Below, piece after piece: positions 40,022 to 49,393 of a stretch of DNA of 64,000 nucleotides. Position 1 is the first letter of the stretch; each line of letters begins with the position of its first letter. Source of the stretch: Gallionella sp. (GTDB lineage Bacteria; Pseudomonadota; Gammaproteobacteria; Burkholderiales; Gallionellaceae); NCBI GenBank assembly GCA_030645955.1, contig JAUSMR010000217.1, forward strand, positions 1 to 64,000, in the 5' to 3' direction. Made by a program: the position numbers and the translations under genes. The notes under the pieces are model-generated. The model did no database searches, was not told the DNA's origin, and saw only the letters and a list, made by a program, of their open reading frames with translations.

Positions 40022-40957
40022 TCAATAAAACAGTGCCAGCGACAACAGCACCCCATGCATCATCATCGCGGCGATGGTCAGTTTGATCGCATCGCCCAGT
40101 TGCTGCGGTTGCGCAGCATGCCGCAACAGCAGGCGCGCAGCCTTCACGCTCAACGGTAACGCCAGCAATACCAGCAAGGCGAGCATCGGCAACCAGCCCA
40201 GCACCACGCTCGACAACAACCATGCATAAGCCAGCAGTGTTATCAGCACATAGCCCCAGCTTGCGTGATGCACGTCCAGCCGTGTCACCCAGTGCAGCTT
40301 GCCCGCCGCGGTATCAGCCTTGCGGTCCGGAAACTGGTTGATGTAGAGCAGATTGGTCACCAGCAGCGCGTAAGACAAACCGGCAATAAATGGCGCGGCG
40401 GCAAAGCCTTTGCGCTGCACAAAATCGGTGCCCACTGTTATCAATAAAAACCCCGCCGCCACACACAGTTCGCCCAGTCCGCGGCTGTTCAGCCGGAACA
40501 GCGGCGCGGAATACGCCCAGCCGATGAACAGCCCGGAGAGGCCGACGTAGAGCAATTGCGGATCTGAGCGCAGCATCAGCCACAGCCCGGCCAGCACCAC
40601 GCCGAACAGCAGCGCGAAACCATAGTTGCGTGTCTGCACCGGCGTCAGCACGCCGTTCTGGATGAAGCGGCTGCCGCCGGTGAACGGAAACACACGCTCC
40701 ATGTTGCACGCATCGGTACCGTTCAGCGCATCGTAATAATCGTTCAGCACATTCACTCCGGCATGCGCCAGCAGCGCAAACAGCAGCGTGACCGCCGCCA
40801 GCTCCGGGTTGAGCGCGATGCCGTCATGCCGCACGATCGCCAGCCCGATCAGGCACGCCATCAGGCTTGCGGTGAGAAACGCCGGCCGTGTCGCCGCAAC
40901 ATATCGCGCCAGCGGATTTTGAAATGTTGCGAGCGTCGGCTCCAGCGGCTGCGACAT
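40022..40957 (-). CDS. UbiA-family prenyltransferase, MenA-like
   Basis: A 311-residue membrane protein with eight to nine hydrophobic helices. The first Asp-rich motif is NDYYDALNGTDA and is followed by PFTGGSRFIQNG, a feature of 1,4-dihydroxy-2-naphthoate prenyltransferases; the second is NQFPDRKAD. It would attach a polyprenyl chain to an aromatic acceptor at the inner membrane. MenA-like sequence does not prove menaquinone synthesis, and no men genes are nearby. The ATG at 40957 overlaps the ruvC stop by one base (TAATG), so it is coupled to ruvC, an unusual place for this gene. Confidence 0.85.
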   Translation of the reverse strand: MSQPLEPTLATFQNPLARYVAATRPAFLTASLMACLIGLAIVRHDGIALNPELAAVTLLFALLAHAGVNVLNDYYDALNGTDACNMERVFPFTGGSRFIQNGVLTPVQTRNYGFALLFGVVLAGLWLMLRSDPQLLYVGLSGLFIGWAYSAPLFRLNSRGLGELCVAAGFLLITVGTDFVQRKGFAAAPFIAGLSYALLVTNLLYINQFPDRKADTAAGKLHWVTRLDVHHASWGYVLITLLAYAWLLSSVVLGWLPMLALLVLLALPLSVKAARLLLRHAAQPQQLGDAIKLTIAAMMMHGVLLSLALFY

Positions 40958-41475
40958 TAAACCAGCCTCCCATTCCGCACGCGGAAACCCTTGGTCGCCA
41001 GCGCGCCCAAACCCATCCCGCCATGCGCATGACAAATCGCGCAGGCAAGCGCATCTGCCGCATCCGGGCTGGGTGTGCCGGACAACTTCAACAAGCGTTG
41101 CACCATTAACTGCACCTGTTCTTTCTCGGCATGGCCGTTGCCGACCACGGCCTGCTTCACCTGCAACGCGGTGTATTCCGCCACCGGCAGATTCGCCAGC
41201 ACCGCCGCGCAAATCGCCGCGCCGCGCGCCTGACCAAGCAGCAGGGTGGATTGCGGGTTGACGTTGACGAACACTTTTTCCACCGCCACCTGTTGCGGCT
41301 GATGCTGCGCGATCACCTCGCCCAATGAATTCAGTATCACCTTAAGGCGCTCCGGCAACTCGCCATCCGGTGTCTTGATGCAGCCGCTGGCGACGTAGCT
41401 CAACTGTTGCCCGGCTTTGTCCAGCACCCCAAAGCCGGTGACGCGCAGACCGGGGTCGATGCCTAGGATGCGCAC
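40957..41475 (-). CDS. ruvC: Holliday junction endonuclease RuvC
   Basis: A 172-residue resolvase. The catalytic acidic residues are visible in [23 protein letters not shown] and [11 protein letters not shown]. RuvC cuts Holliday junctions held by RuvAB. I start at the GTG at 41475 (VRILGIDPG, the usual RuvC start, with GGTGGG upstream); in-frame GTG and TTG codons a few residues earlier are possible. The stop overlaps the prenyltransferase start. Upstream, 16 bp separate it from a nuclease-like gene that interrupts the usual yebC-ruvC adjacency. Confidence 0.96.
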   Translation of the reverse strand: MRILGIDPGLRVTGFGVLDKAGQQLSYVASGCIKTPDGELPERLKVILNSLGEVIAQHQPQQVAVEKVFVNVNPQSTLLLGQARGAAICAAVLANLPVAEYTALQVKQAVVGNGHAEKEQVQLMVQRLLKLSGTPSPDAADALACAICHAHGGMGLGALATKGFRVRNGRLV

Positions 41476-41490
41476 GGAATCGCCCACCAA

Positions 41491-42330
41491 CTAATTTGGC
41501 TTATAGCCAAATTTAACCAATTGGATCATCAGATAATCCTCAAGGTTGTTTATGTGCTCATCCTTTACCTCGACTAGCCTCAACTTATTCTGTCGGTATA
41601 TTTCTAATTTCTTCTCTTTCCGTGCCTTGTATTTAGGATTGCTTTCCATCCCCCAGAATTCGATGTAAAGATCATATTCCGGCAAGAAAAAATCGCAGTA
41701 CATTGTTTGCTCAACAGGCACCAAGCGTTCATAAGCGTGAACGATCCGCTTCTCATAGAACAACGCATCAATCATTGCTTCGCCACGCGAACGCACCATG
41801 TGCCCATCGGACGCGCGAATCGTTGGAGGAAATTTCTCTCTAAACCCCTCGGCCTTGTCTGCGGCTTCCTCAGGTATTTGAGAAGATTGTGCAACGGAAG
41901 GAGGCTCTATTTCTATTGCAAGAAGCTCACTGATAGCGTTTTGTAAAATCCGAGATTTACAAATGGCTTGATGCCAAAGGACGAATGGGATTCCACTTTT
42001 GGAATGCAATTTTCTTTCAGCTTTTAACTTCTCGCCCTGTTCAGATGGCTTCCATCCCTTGCCATCTCTTTCTACCCATCCCAAGTCAAGTAAAACCCTG
42101 TTGATCTGTTTTGCATCAAGCTTGAATCGCTCCCCTAGAGATGTAGAGTTCAAGAAAGCGCTGTCTACGTCCTGGGTGGCATTAGGTGCTGTTACAACAT
42201 ATGAAGAAGCCGGTTCTTCGACTGCTTGCCTATCCTTCTTCCAGTGCGTATAGCAAAGAGTATGTCCATGTTTTTGAACACGGCTATCACAGCCTTCCAC
42301 CGAACATATAGGGAGTTCTGTCACTATCAT
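41491..42330 (-). CDS. PD-(D/E)XK nuclease-like protein with N-terminal zinc motif
   Basis: A 279-residue protein. N-terminus: a compact Cys/His motif ([21 protein letters not shown]) likely to bind zinc. Middle (~60-125): a winged-helix-like region ([20 protein letters not shown]). C-terminus (~165-275): a Vsr/DUF559-like nuclease pattern, [29 protein letters not shown], then [20 protein letters not shown]. The aspartate and glutamate positions fit a PD-(D/E)XK site. The DNA is clearly more AT-rich than its neighbours. Its ATG overlaps the yebC stop (ATGA). Foreign origin and a DNA repair or defence role are inferred. Confidence 0.75.
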   Translation of the reverse strand: MIVTELPICSVEGCDSRVQKHGHTLCYTHWKKDRQAVEEPASSYVVTAPNATQDVDSAFLNSTSLGERFKLDAKQINRVLLDLGWVERDGKGWKPSEQGEKLKAERKLHSKSGIPFVLWHQAICKSRILQNAISELLAIEIEPPSVAQSSQIPEEAADKAEGFREKFPPTIRASDGHMVRSRGEAMIDALFYEKRIVHAYERLVPVEQTMYCDFFLPEYDLYIEFWGMESNPKYKARKEKKLEIYRQNKLRLVEVKDEHINNLEDYLMIQLVKFGYKPN

Positions 42331-43052
42331 TCCTCAATCACCGCCGTCGTATAGACTTCCTGCACGTCATCCAGATCTTCCAGCGCATCGATCAGTTTCT
42401 GCATCTTCACCGCGTCATCGCCGGTAAAAATCACCTCGCTGGCCGGCTTCATGATGACTTCACCGAATTCCGGTTTGTAGCCCGCCGCTTCCAAAGCCTG
42501 CTTCACATTCACAAAGTCATGCGGCGCGGTGGTTACTTCGATGCTGCCGTCGTCATTGGCGACGATGTCTTCCGCACCGGCATCCAGCGCGACTTCCATC
42601 AGGCCGTTCTCATCCGTGCCGGGAGCGAAAATCATTTGTCCGCAATGCCTGAACAAAAATGCCACCGAGCCGTCGGTGCCAAGATTGCCGCCATTCTTGG
42701 TGAATGCATGGCGCACATCGGCCACGGTGCGCGTCTTGTTGTCGGTCATGCAATCCACCATCACCGCCGCGCCGTTGATGCCGTAGCCCTCGTAGCGCAG
42801 CTCCTGATATTCCACGCCATCCAGCTCGCCGCTGCCGCGCTTGATGGCGCGCTCGACGTTGTCTTTGGGCATATTGTTGGAATAAGCCTTGTCCATCGCC
42901 AGGCGCAGGCGCGGATTTCCATCCGGGTCGCCGCCGCCCAGCCGTGCCGCGACGGTGATTTCCTTGATCAACCGGGTGAAAATTTTGCCGCGCTTGGCAT
43001 CCTGCTTGCCCTTGCGGTGTTGGATGTTTGCCCATTTACTATGACCAGCCAT
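42327..43052 (-). CDS. yebC: YebC/PmpR family protein (TACO1-like)
   Basis: A 241-residue protein with the family start [19 protein letters not shown] and the motifs [20 protein letters not shown] and [14 protein letters not shown]. Recent work ties YebC to easing ribosome stalling at proline stretches; older annotation calls it a transcriptional regulator. AGGTAAGT precedes the ATG. It heads the long operon that runs leftwards to queC and is divergent from the HerA-like gene, with 90 bp between the two starts. Confidence 0.97.
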   Translation of the reverse strand: MAGHSKWANIQHRKGKQDAKRGKIFTRLIKEITVAARLGGGDPDGNPRLRLAMDKAYSNNMPKDNVERAIKRGSGELDGVEYQELRYEGYGINGAAVMVDCMTDNKTRTVADVRHAFTKNGGNLGTDGSVAFLFRHCGQMIFAPGTDENGLMEVALDAGAEDIVANDDGSIEVTTAPHDFVNVKQALEAAGYKPEFGEVIMKPASEVIFTGDDAVKMQKLIDALEDLDDVQEVYTTAVIEE

Positions 43053-43142
43053 ACTTACCTCCGAAAAATGTTCCGTGATGGTATCATTTCCGTTCCGTTA
43101 TCCCAACAAAACCAACCCGATACAAGCCGCACCCCATCCAAA

Positions 43143-44645
43143 ATGACCGAACCTTTATTGATCGCCAAAAATGGCCCCCAGGAACTTTACCTGTTGCCGC
43201 AAATGGCCAACCGCCACGGGCTGATCACCGGCGCGACCGGAACCGGCAAGACCGTCACGCTGCAAACGCTGGCGGAGGCGTTCAGCCGCATCGGTGTGCC
43301 GGTGTTCCTCTCCGACATCAAGGGGGATCTGTCCGGCATAGGCAAGACCGGCGGCGGCAACGCAAAAGTCGCCGCGCGGGTGGAGCAACTCAAGCTGGAA
43401 AACTTCACGCATCGAGCCTATCCGGTGACGTTCTGGGACGTGTTCGGCGCAACGGGTCATCCGCTGCGCGCCACCGTCTCCGACATGGGGCCGCTGCTGC
43501 TCGGGCGCATGTTGAACCTCAACGAGGTGCAACAAGGCGTGATGGCGCTGGTGTTCAAGATCGCCGATGACAACGGCCTGCTGCTGCTCGACCTGAAAGA
43601 CCTGCGCGCGATGGTGCAGAGTGTGGGCGACAGCGCCGCCGATTACACCACCGAATACGGCAACATCTCCACCGCCAGCATCGGCGCGATTCAGCGCGGC
43701 CTGCTGCAAATCGAAACGCAGGGCGGCGAGAGCCTGTTCGGCGAACCGATGCTCAACATCGCCGACCTGATGCAGACCGACAGCAACGGTTACGGCATGA
43801 TCAACATCATCGCCGCCGACAAACTGATGACTTCCCCAAAGGTTTATTCCACGATGTTGTTGTGGCTGCTCGCCGAACTGTTCGAGAACCTGCCGGAAAC
43901 GGGCGACCTCGCCAAGCCCAGGATGGTGTTCTTCTTCGACGAAGCGCACCTGCTGTTCAACGACGCGCCTGCCGCGCTGCTCGACAAGATCGAACAGGTG
44001 GTGCGCCTGATCCGCTCCAAAGGCGTGGGCGTGTATTTCGTCACGCAGAATCCCGCCGACGTGCCGGACAAGGTGCTGGGACAACTCGGCAACCGCGTGC
44101 AGCACGCGCTGCGCGCTTTTTCGCCGCGCGACCAGAAAGCGGTGAAAGCCGCCGCCGAAACCATGCGCGACAATCCAAAACTGGATGAAGCCACTATCAT
44201 CACCGAGCTTGGCGTCGGCGAAGCGCTGGTTTCCTGCCTGGATGAGAAAGGCACGCCGGGTATCGTCGAGCGTGCCCTGATCGTTCCGCCGCAAGCGCAA
44301 ATCGGCCCGATCACCGATGCCGAAAGAAAAGCCATCATGCAAAATTCGCTGCTCGCCGGACATTACGAGAAAGCCGTAGATCGCGAATCTGCTTATGAAA
44401 TTCTCAAAGGACGTGCCGGCGGAATTCAAGCCGAAGCGTCTGCTCAACAAACCGCGCAAAACCCCGCCAACGGCGGCGGTGCAATCGGTGGCATACTGGG
44501 CAGCATTTTTGGGAACAGCACTCCCGGCCGCCGCGAAGGTGTCGGCGAAGCCCTCGCAAAAAGCGCCGCACGCGCTATCGGCTCGTCAGTCGGACGGCAG
44601 ATCGTTCGTGGCGTATTGGGGTCGTTATTGGGAGGACGCAGGTAA
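43143..44645 (+). CDS. HerA-like ATPase, DUF853 (YjgR family)
   Basis: A 500-residue soluble ATPase, the same length as E. coli YjgR. Walker A is [14 protein letters not shown] near residue 33, Walker B is [13 protein letters not shown], and [12 protein letters not shown] and the arginine-rich [15 protein letters not shown] follow. The C-terminus is Gly/Ala-rich. It belongs to the FtsK/HerA superfamily; its substrate is unknown. The ATG at 43143 is chosen by alignment of [11 protein letters not shown] with the family start, although no good ribosome site precedes it; an in-frame ATG at 43069 is the alternative. Confidence 0.9.
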   Translation: MTEPLLIAKNGPQELYLLPQMANRHGLITGATGTGKTVTLQTLAEAFSRIGVPVFLSDIKGDLSGIGKTGGGNAKVAARVEQLKLENFTHRAYPVTFWDVFGATGHPLRATVSDMGPLLLGRMLNLNEVQQGVMALVFKIADDNGLLLLDLKDLRAMVQSVGDSAADYTTEYGNISTASIGAIQRGLLQIETQGGESLFGEPMLNIADLMQTDSNGYGMINIIAADKLMTSPKVYSTMLLWLLAELFENLPETGDLAKPRMVFFFDEAHLLFNDAPAALLDKIEQVVRLIRSKGVGVYFVTQNPADVPDKVLGQLGNRVQHALRAFSPRDQKAVKAAAETMRDNPKLDEATIITELGVGEALVSCLDEKGTPGIVERALIVPPQAQIGPITDAERKAIMQNSLLAGHYEKAVDRESAYEILKGRAGGIQAEASAQQTAQNPANGGGAIGGILGSIFGNSTPGRREGVGEALAKSAARAIGSSVGRQIVRGVLGSLLGGRR

Positions 44646-44679
44646 CCGCTGCTGAATTTACGGAAAAAGTGAATACGAA

Positions 44680-45297
44680 ATGAGAACTATCCTGATTGCA
44701 AATCCGAAGGGCGGGTGCGGCAAAACCACGCTTTCCGTCAACATCGCCGGGTATCTGGCAAACTGCGGCAACCGGGTGGCCCTGCTCGACATGGACAGGC
44801 AACAATCCGCCGCGTTGTGGATCGAAACACGCCCGGATAATCTCCCGCCGATACGCGCGATGAAATACAACAAGGCATCAGACACCCCAAGCGACTGGCT
44901 GGTGATAGATTCATCCGCAGGTTTATCCGGCAGCAATCTCGCCTATTCCCTCATCAAGCAGGCCAACAGGATCATCGTCCCGGTCGTCCCATCCCTGTTC
45001 GATCTGCATGCCAGCCGCGATTTTTTGAAAGATCTGCTTGAGGAAAGGAAAGTGCGCAACAGCCCCTGCCAAATCGGCGTGGTCGGCATGCGCATTGCGC
45101 CGCGCACCCGTGCCGCTACGGTGCTGGAAGATTTTCTCGACACGCTTGGCCTGCCGATACTCGCTTACCTGCGCGAGACGCAGGTGTATGTGAATGCCGC
45201 CTTCGAGGGAAAATCCCTGTTCGACCTGCCTCACCACGTCGCCGAACGCGAGCTTGAGCAATGGGAATTTTTGCAGGACTGGCTGGAGAAAGACTGA
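44680..45297 (+). CDS. ParA/MinD-family ATPase
   Basis: A 205-residue ATPase. Deviant Walker A is NPKGGCGKTTLSVN at residues 8-21, switch I lies in LLDMDRQQSA, and Walker B is WLVIDSSAGL. It is short and has no DNA-binding N-terminal helix, like orphan ParA proteins that position cellular cargo rather than chromosomes. No parB partner follows. It is 34 bp downstream of the HerA-like gene and probably shares its transcript. Confidence 0.9.
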   Translation: MRTILIANPKGGCGKTTLSVNIAGYLANCGNRVALLDMDRQQSAALWIETRPDNLPPIRAMKYNKASDTPSDWLVIDSSAGLSGSNLAYSLIKQANRIIVPVVPSLFDLHASRDFLKDLLEERKVRNSPCQIGVVGMRIAPRTRAATVLEDFLDTLGLPILAYLRETQVYVNAAFEGKSLFDLPHHVAERELEQWEFLQDWLEKD

Positions 45298-45306
45298 CTG
45301 GGAGTC

Positions 45307-45336
45307 TGCAGGGGCAATCCATGAATTGCCCCTGCA
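45307..45336. terminator. Stem-loop after the ParA-like gene
   Basis: TGCAGGGGCAAT and ATTGCCCCTGCA form a perfect 12-bp stem with a CCATGA loop, 10 bp past the stop codon. There is no T-run, so it is more a repeat-type hairpin than a classical terminator, though its place suggests it may act as one. Confidence 0.5.
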
Positions 45337-45390
45337 CACTCAACCTGCGTAATTCCATTTCTCATTCAAAAACGGCAATAACCATGTAGG

Positions 45391-45436
45391 GTGCATTCCA
45401 TGCACTAACGATGATGGTGCGTGGAACGCACCCTAC
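45391..45436. repeat. GTAGGGTGC palindromic repeat
   Basis: GTAGGGTGCATTCCATGCAC at the left and GTGCGTGGAACGCACCCTAC at the right are imperfect reverse complements with a short loop between them. Elements with these ends are common between genes in betaproteobacteria. Confidence 0.7.
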
Positions 45437-45441
45437 GATAT

Positions 45442-45579
45442 CTAGGGAAACGCAGATTAAATCGTCATTGCGAGGAGCGTAGCGACGTGGCAATCCAGAA
45501 GTTCGTTGATATCAAACAACTGGATTGCCACGCTTCGCTCGCAATGACGGATTGAGTGAATAAATCTGCGTTTCCCTAG
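45442..45579. mobile_element. 138-bp MITE-like element with 17-bp terminal inverted repeats
   Basis: The ends CTAGGGAAACGCAGATT and AATCTGCGTTTCCCTAG are exact inverted repeats. Inside, GTCATTGCGAGGAGCGTAGC plus CGTGGCAATCCAG is mirrored by CTGGATTGCCACGC plus TTCGCTCGCAATGAC, a palindromic repeat known from many proteobacteria. No transposase is encoded and I see no clear target-site duplication. Confidence 0.75.
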
Positions 45580-45613
45580 ACGGCGATGGATGCCGCCGGA
45601 CAGCCAAAATTGG

Positions 45614-46705
45614 TTAGACGTTAAAGCGGAAGTGCATCACGTCGCCGTCCTGTACCACATATTCCTTGCCTTCCACGCGCATCTTGCCGGCATCTTTCGC
45701 GCCCTGCTCGCCCTTGTATTTCACGAAGTCTTCGTAGGCGATCACTTCGGCGCGGATGAAACCGCGCTCGAAGTCATTGTGGATCACGGCGGCCGCTTTC
45801 GGTGCTGTATCGCCCTTGTGGATGGTCCAGGCGCGCACTTCTTTCACGCCGGCGGTGAAGTAGGTTTGCAGGTTAAGCAGTTGGTAGCCGGTGCGGATCA
45901 GACGGTTCAGGCCGGGTTCGGCCAGACCGGCATCGGCCAGAAATTCCTGTTTGTCCGCATCGGAAAGCTCGGCGATTTCCGCTTCCAGTGCGGCGCAGAT
46001 CGGCACCACCGGCGCGCCTTCTTTCGCGGCGTATTCTTCCAGACGCGTCAGCAGAGGGTTGTTGCTGAAGCCGCCTTCCGCGACGTTGCCGACATACATG
46101 GCGGGTTTGATGGTGAGCAGGCACAGCGGCTGGAGCAGCGCGCGTTGTTCTGCATCCAGCTTCAGCGTGCGCGCCGGCTTGCCTTCGTTCAAATGGGCGG
46201 AAACTTGCTCCAGTAACACGCCCAACTTGGCGGCTTCCTTGTCGCCGGATCGCGATTGCTTGCTGTTGCGTTGCTGCGCTTTTTCCACGGTGGCAAGGTC
46301 CGCCAGTGCGAGTTCGGTGTTGATGGTTTCGATGTCGGAGATTGGATCGACTTTACCCGCGACGTGGATCACGTTGTCGTCTTCGAAGCAGCGCACCACG
46401 TTCAGAATACCATCCGTCTCGCGGATGTTGGCGAGAAACTGGTTGCCAAGTCCTTCGCCCTTGCTTGCTCCCGCAACCAGTCCGGCGATGTCCACAAATT
46501 CGGTGATCGCATACTGCATCCGTTGCGGCTTGACGATTTCCGCCAGCGACGCCATGCGCCCATCCGGCACTTCGACGATGCCGACGTTCGGTTCAATGGT
46601 GCAGAAGGGATAGTTCTCCGCTGCGATGCCCGCCTTGGTCAGCGCATTGAACAGGGTGGATTTGCCGACATTGGGCAGGCCGACGATTCCGCATTTCAAA
46701 CTCAT
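45614..46705 (-). CDS. ychF: Redox-regulated ATPase/GTPase YchF
   Basis: A 363-residue OBG-family P-loop protein. G1 is [16 protein letters not shown] at the N-terminus, G3 is [16 protein letters not shown], and the C-terminal ~90 residues form a TGS domain ending [18 protein letters not shown]. YchF prefers ATP over GTP and binds ribosomes. Gene order rplY-pth-ychF on the same strand is typical. Confidence 0.97.
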   Translation of the reverse strand: MSLKCGIVGLPNVGKSTLFNALTKAGIAAENYPFCTIEPNVGIVEVPDGRMASLAEIVKPQRMQYAITEFVDIAGLVAGASKGEGLGNQFLANIRETDGILNVVRCFEDDNVIHVAGKVDPISDIETINTELALADLATVEKAQQRNSKQSRSGDKEAAKLGVLLEQVSAHLNEGKPARTLKLDAEQRALLQPLCLLTIKPAMYVGNVAEGGFSNNPLLTRLEEYAAKEGAPVVPICAALEAEIAELSDADKQEFLADAGLAEPGLNRLIRTGYQLLNLQTYFTAGVKEVRAWTIHKGDTAPKAAAVIHNDFERGFIRAEVIAYEDFVKYKGEQGAKDAGKMRVEGKEYVVQDGDVMHFRFNV

Positions 46706-46749
46706 GACTGATCTCTCTTCAAAATATATTTACTCCGCAATCCAAATTG

Positions 46750-46833
46750 GATCGAGGAACGAGGATTGAAGATCGAGCAAAACCCACTGCACCGCTTTTA
46801 ACTCAATCCTCAATCCTCGCTCCTGAATCCTCA
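46750..46833. repeat. GAGGATTGA-type palindromic repeat
   Basis: GATCGAGGAACGAGGATTGA at one end and CAATCCTCAATCCTCGCTCC at the other are imperfect reverse complements separated by about 35 bp; the right end runs into the pth stop codon region. The same GATCGAGGATCG-type sequence is found inside the HD-GYP gene at 5934-5970. Confidence 0.6.
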
Positions 46834-47406
46834 AGCACTGTGCAGCTTCAACATCGCCGCTTCGGTTTTTCCTTCGATGACAAGATGCGCAACATCCAGC
46901 GCATGCTGCATGGCCTCATCGATCAGCTCGCGCTCTTCGCGACGCGGGTCATTCAACACGAAGCCGGCCACGTCGGCACCCTCGCCGGGATGGCCGATAC
47001 CGAAACGCAGTCGCCAGAAATCCCTGGTGCCGAGATGCGCGATGATGTCTTTCAGCCCGTTGTGCCCGCCGTGTCCGCCGCCCAGTTTCAGGCGCGCCAC
47101 TCCGGGCGGCAAATCCAGTTCGTCATGCACCACCAGCATTTCTGCCGGTTCTATTTTGTAAAACTGCGCCAGTGCGCCTACCGACCGACCGCTGACATTC
47201 ATGAAGGTTTGCGGCTTGAGCAGTAACACTTCATGTCCGTGCATCTGGCCGCGCGCGGTTAAACCATGAAACTTGTTCTCGTTCTTGAAGCTCAATTTTT
47301 GCAGGCGCGCGAGTTCGTCCACCCACCAGAAACCGGCGTTATGCCGGGTGGTTTCGTATTCGCGCCCGGGATTGCCGAGGCCAACAATCAAACGTATCGT
47401 TGCCAT
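46831..47406 (-). CDS. pth: Peptidyl-tRNA hydrolase
   Basis: A 191-residue enzyme that recycles peptidyl-tRNA dropped by ribosomes. Motifs: [20 protein letters not shown] with the catalytic histidine and asparagine, [21 protein letters not shown] with the conserved aspartate, and [13 protein letters not shown]. Length and motifs are standard. A terminator separates it from rplY. Confidence 0.97.
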   Translation of the reverse strand: MATIRLIVGLGNPGREYETTRHNAGFWWVDELARLQKLSFKNENKFHGLTARGQMHGHEVLLLKPQTFMNVSGRSVGALAQFYKIEPAEMLVVHDELDLPPGVARLKLGGGHGGHNGLKDIIAHLGTRDFWRLRFGIGHPGEGADVAGFVLNDPRREERELIDEAMQHALDVAHLVIEGKTEAAMLKLHSA

Positions 47407-47432
47407 GCCGTCTTTGTTCCTGGTGACTGAAT

Positions 47433-47468
47433 AAAAAAACCCGCCATTGCTTTCGGCATGGCGGGTTT
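47433..47468 (-). terminator. Rho-independent terminator downstream of rplY
   Basis: AAACCCGCCAT and ATGGCGGGTTT form a perfect 11-bp stem around a TGCTTTCGGC loop; on the minus strand it is followed by a run of T residues. It lies 16 bp past the rplY stop, so pth and ychF should need their own promoter or read-through. Confidence 0.9.
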
Positions 47469-47483
47469 ATGCAGCCGGTCGAT

Positions 47484-48191
47484 TTACTTGGCTTTTTTGG
47501 CGGCAGGAGCGGCAGGGGCAGCCGCACCCGTTTTAGCAGCTCCCGCAGCAGGTGCGGGAGCTGATGCCGCAGAAGCCGCTGCAGCTGCCTCAGCCTCGGC
47601 AGCCACCTCTGCTTCCATCATGCCACGCGGCACCTGCACGGTAGCCACCACCGCTTCAGCGGCATGCGACCCGTGTGCGGCAGCTTCCACACCATTGGGC
47701 AACTTCAGGTCGGCCACGTGGATGGAATGGCCGAGTGCCAGATGCGACAAGTCCACTTCGATGAAGGCCGGCAGATCCTTGGGCAAACAGGTAATGTCCA
47801 GATCGGTCATCACGTGGCTGATCTTGCCGCCACCATCCTTCACGCCCGGCGCGATTTCCGCATTCAGGAAATGCAGCGGTACTTTGATGTGCATCTTTTT
47901 CTTCGCGTCCACGCGCTGGAAGTCAATGTGTTGCACTTGCTGGCGGAACGGGTGCATCACGAAATCGCGCAACAGCACGGGTTCTTTCTTGCCGTCCAGA
48001 ATCAGCGTCAGGATGGAAGCGTGGAACGCTTCCGCGCGCAGCTTGTAATACAGTTCGTTGTGATCGATGTCGATCATGTTCACGTCACCCGCGCCATACA
48101 CAACACCTGGCACGCGGCCGGTGTTACGCAGACGGCGGCTCGCACCCGTTCCTTGCGTCTTTCTGGTTGTTGCATTGATTTCGATTGTCAT
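47484..48191 (-). CDS. rplY: 50S ribosomal protein L25/CTC
   Basis: A 235-residue long form of L25 (CTC/TL5 type). The N-terminal 5S-rRNA-binding domain (~1-95) has [20 protein letters not shown]; the C-terminal domain (~100-190) follows; the last ~45 residues are an Ala/Pro tail ([20 protein letters not shown]) ending in Lys, as in other betaproteobacteria. GGAG lies 7 nt before the ATG at 48191. It follows prs on the same strand. Confidence 0.95.
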   Translation of the reverse strand: MTIEINATTRKTQGTGASRRLRNTGRVPGVVYGAGDVNMIDIDHNELYYKLRAEAFHASILTLILDGKKEPVLLRDFVMHPFRQQVQHIDFQRVDAKKKMHIKVPLHFLNAEIAPGVKDGGGKISHVMTDLDITCLPKDLPAFIEVDLSHLALGHSIHVADLKLPNGVEAAAHGSHAAEAVVATVQVPRGMMEAEVAAEAEAAAAASAASAPAPAAGAAKTGAAAPAAPAAKKAK

Positions 48192-48269
48192 TTCACTTCT
48201 CCAAAAAACAGAATCGTCCGCGACCAGACGATTCTTACACTGCAACAATCAACATGACTGCTGCTCATT

Positions 48270-49226
48270 CTATTCAGTGAATAAGGAACTCACTGACTCT
48301 TCGTTATTGATGCGGCGTATTGTTTCCGCCAGCAATTCCGCCGTACTCAACTGGCGTATGCGCTTGCAGTTGCGCGCCGCTTCGCCCAACGGGATGGTAT
48401 CGGTGACGACCAATTCATCCAGCGTTGAATTTTCGATGCGCTCGATTGCCGGGCCGGACAACACTGCATGGGTACAGTAGGCCAGCACGCGCGCGGCGCC
48501 TTTTTCCTTTAGTGCATTGGAGGCTTCGCACAGCGTGTTGGCGGTATCCACCATGTCGTCCATGATCAGGCAGGTGCGTCCCACCACATCGCCGATGATA
48601 TTCATCACTTTCGCCACATTCGGTTTGGGGCGGCGTTTGTCGATGATCGCCAGGTCCGCATCCAGTTCCTTGGCCAAAGCGCGGGCACGCACCACGCCGC
48701 CCACGTCCGGCGATACCACGATCAGGTTCGGGTAGTTGTTCTTCCATACATCGGACAGCAAAATCGGGCTGGCGTAGATGTTGTCCACCGGAATATCGAA
48801 AAACCCCTGAATCTGGTCGGAGTGCAAATCCATGGTCAACAAGCGATTCACACCGGCGCTGGAAAGCATGTCGGCCACCAGTTTGGCGGTAATCGCGACA
48901 CGCGCAGAGCGCAGCCGGCGATCCTGGCGCGCGTAGCCGAAATACGGCATCGCAGCGGTGATACGCCCGGCAGAAGCGCGTTTCAGCGCATCCACCATCA
49001 CCAGCACTTCCATCAGGTTGTCGTTGGTCGGCGCACAAGTGGATTGCAGCACGAAAACATCTTTGCCACGCACATTCTCAAGGAGCTCCACCATCACTTC
49101 GCCGTCCGAAAAACGGCCCACCTTGGCACGGCCAAGATGGATGTGGAGGCGCTGTGCGACATCCGCGGCGAGCTTAGGATTGGCATTTCCGGTGAACACC
49201 ATCAAGCGGTCGTAGGACACTAGCAT
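48270..49226 (-). CDS. prs: Ribose-phosphate pyrophosphokinase
   Basis: A 318-residue class I PRPP synthase. Visible motifs: [19 protein letters not shown], the [12 protein letters not shown] flexible-loop region, [27 protein letters not shown] and the PRPP-binding loop [11 protein letters not shown]. It makes PRPP from ribose 5-phosphate and ATP for nucleotide, histidine and tryptophan synthesis. It lies between tRNA-Gln and rplY as in most betaproteobacteria. Confidence 0.97.
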   Translation of the reverse strand: MLVSYDRLMVFTGNANPKLAADVAQRLHIHLGRAKVGRFSDGEVMVELLENVRGKDVFVLQSTCAPTNDNLMEVLVMVDALKRASAGRITAAMPYFGYARQDRRLRSARVAITAKLVADMLSSAGVNRLLTMDLHSDQIQGFFDIPVDNIYASPILLSDVWKNNYPNLIVVSPDVGGVVRARALAKELDADLAIIDKRRPKPNVAKVMNIIGDVVGRTCLIMDDMVDTANTLCEASNALKEKGAARVLAYCTHAVLSGPAIERIENSTLDELVVTDTIPLGEAARNCKRIRQLSTAELLAETIRRINNEESVSSLFTE

Positions 49227-49315
49227 TCCCTTAAAGAATCTAAAAAAACCGAAGCCTTAATTGCGTCTTCGGCCGTTCGTTTCGCTCGCATAAACATGCG
49301 CCGAAACTTGCGTTT

Positions 49316-49390
49316 TGGCTGGGGAGGTAGGGATCGAACCTACGAATGCCGGAATCAAAATCCGGTGCCTTACCACTTGGCGACTCCCCA
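49316..49390 (-). tRNA. tRNA-Gln (anticodon UUG)
   Basis: A 75-nt cloverleaf with encoded CCA. Acceptor TGGGGAG pairs with CTCCCCA, the anticodon loop is TTTTGAT with anticodon TTG, and the T arm has GGTTCGATCCC. It lies between ispE and prs on the same strand, the usual betaproteobacterial location. Confidence 0.97.
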
Positions 49391-49393
49391 TCA

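Larger units (their letters stand above)
45298..45613. other. 316-bp repeat-filled intergenic region
   Basis: No gene. It contains three different palindromic repeats in a row: a 12-bp-stem hairpin at 45307-45336, a GTAGGGTGC palindrome at 45391-45436, and a 138-bp MITE-like element at 45442-45579. The region separates the convergent ParA-like and ychF genes. Confidence 0.75.

Noticed and set aside
43155..44459. A 434-codon open frame on the minus strand opposite the HerA-like gene
   Set aside because: It is antisense to a well-supported ATPase gene, has no family motifs and owes its length to the codon bias of the real frame. The same holds for long antisense frames opposite the BepA-like gene and the double-GAF genes.
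45442..45579. A complete insertion sequence
   Set aside because: The unit is 138 bp with terminal inverted repeats but has no transposase reading frame, so it can only be a non-autonomous element.
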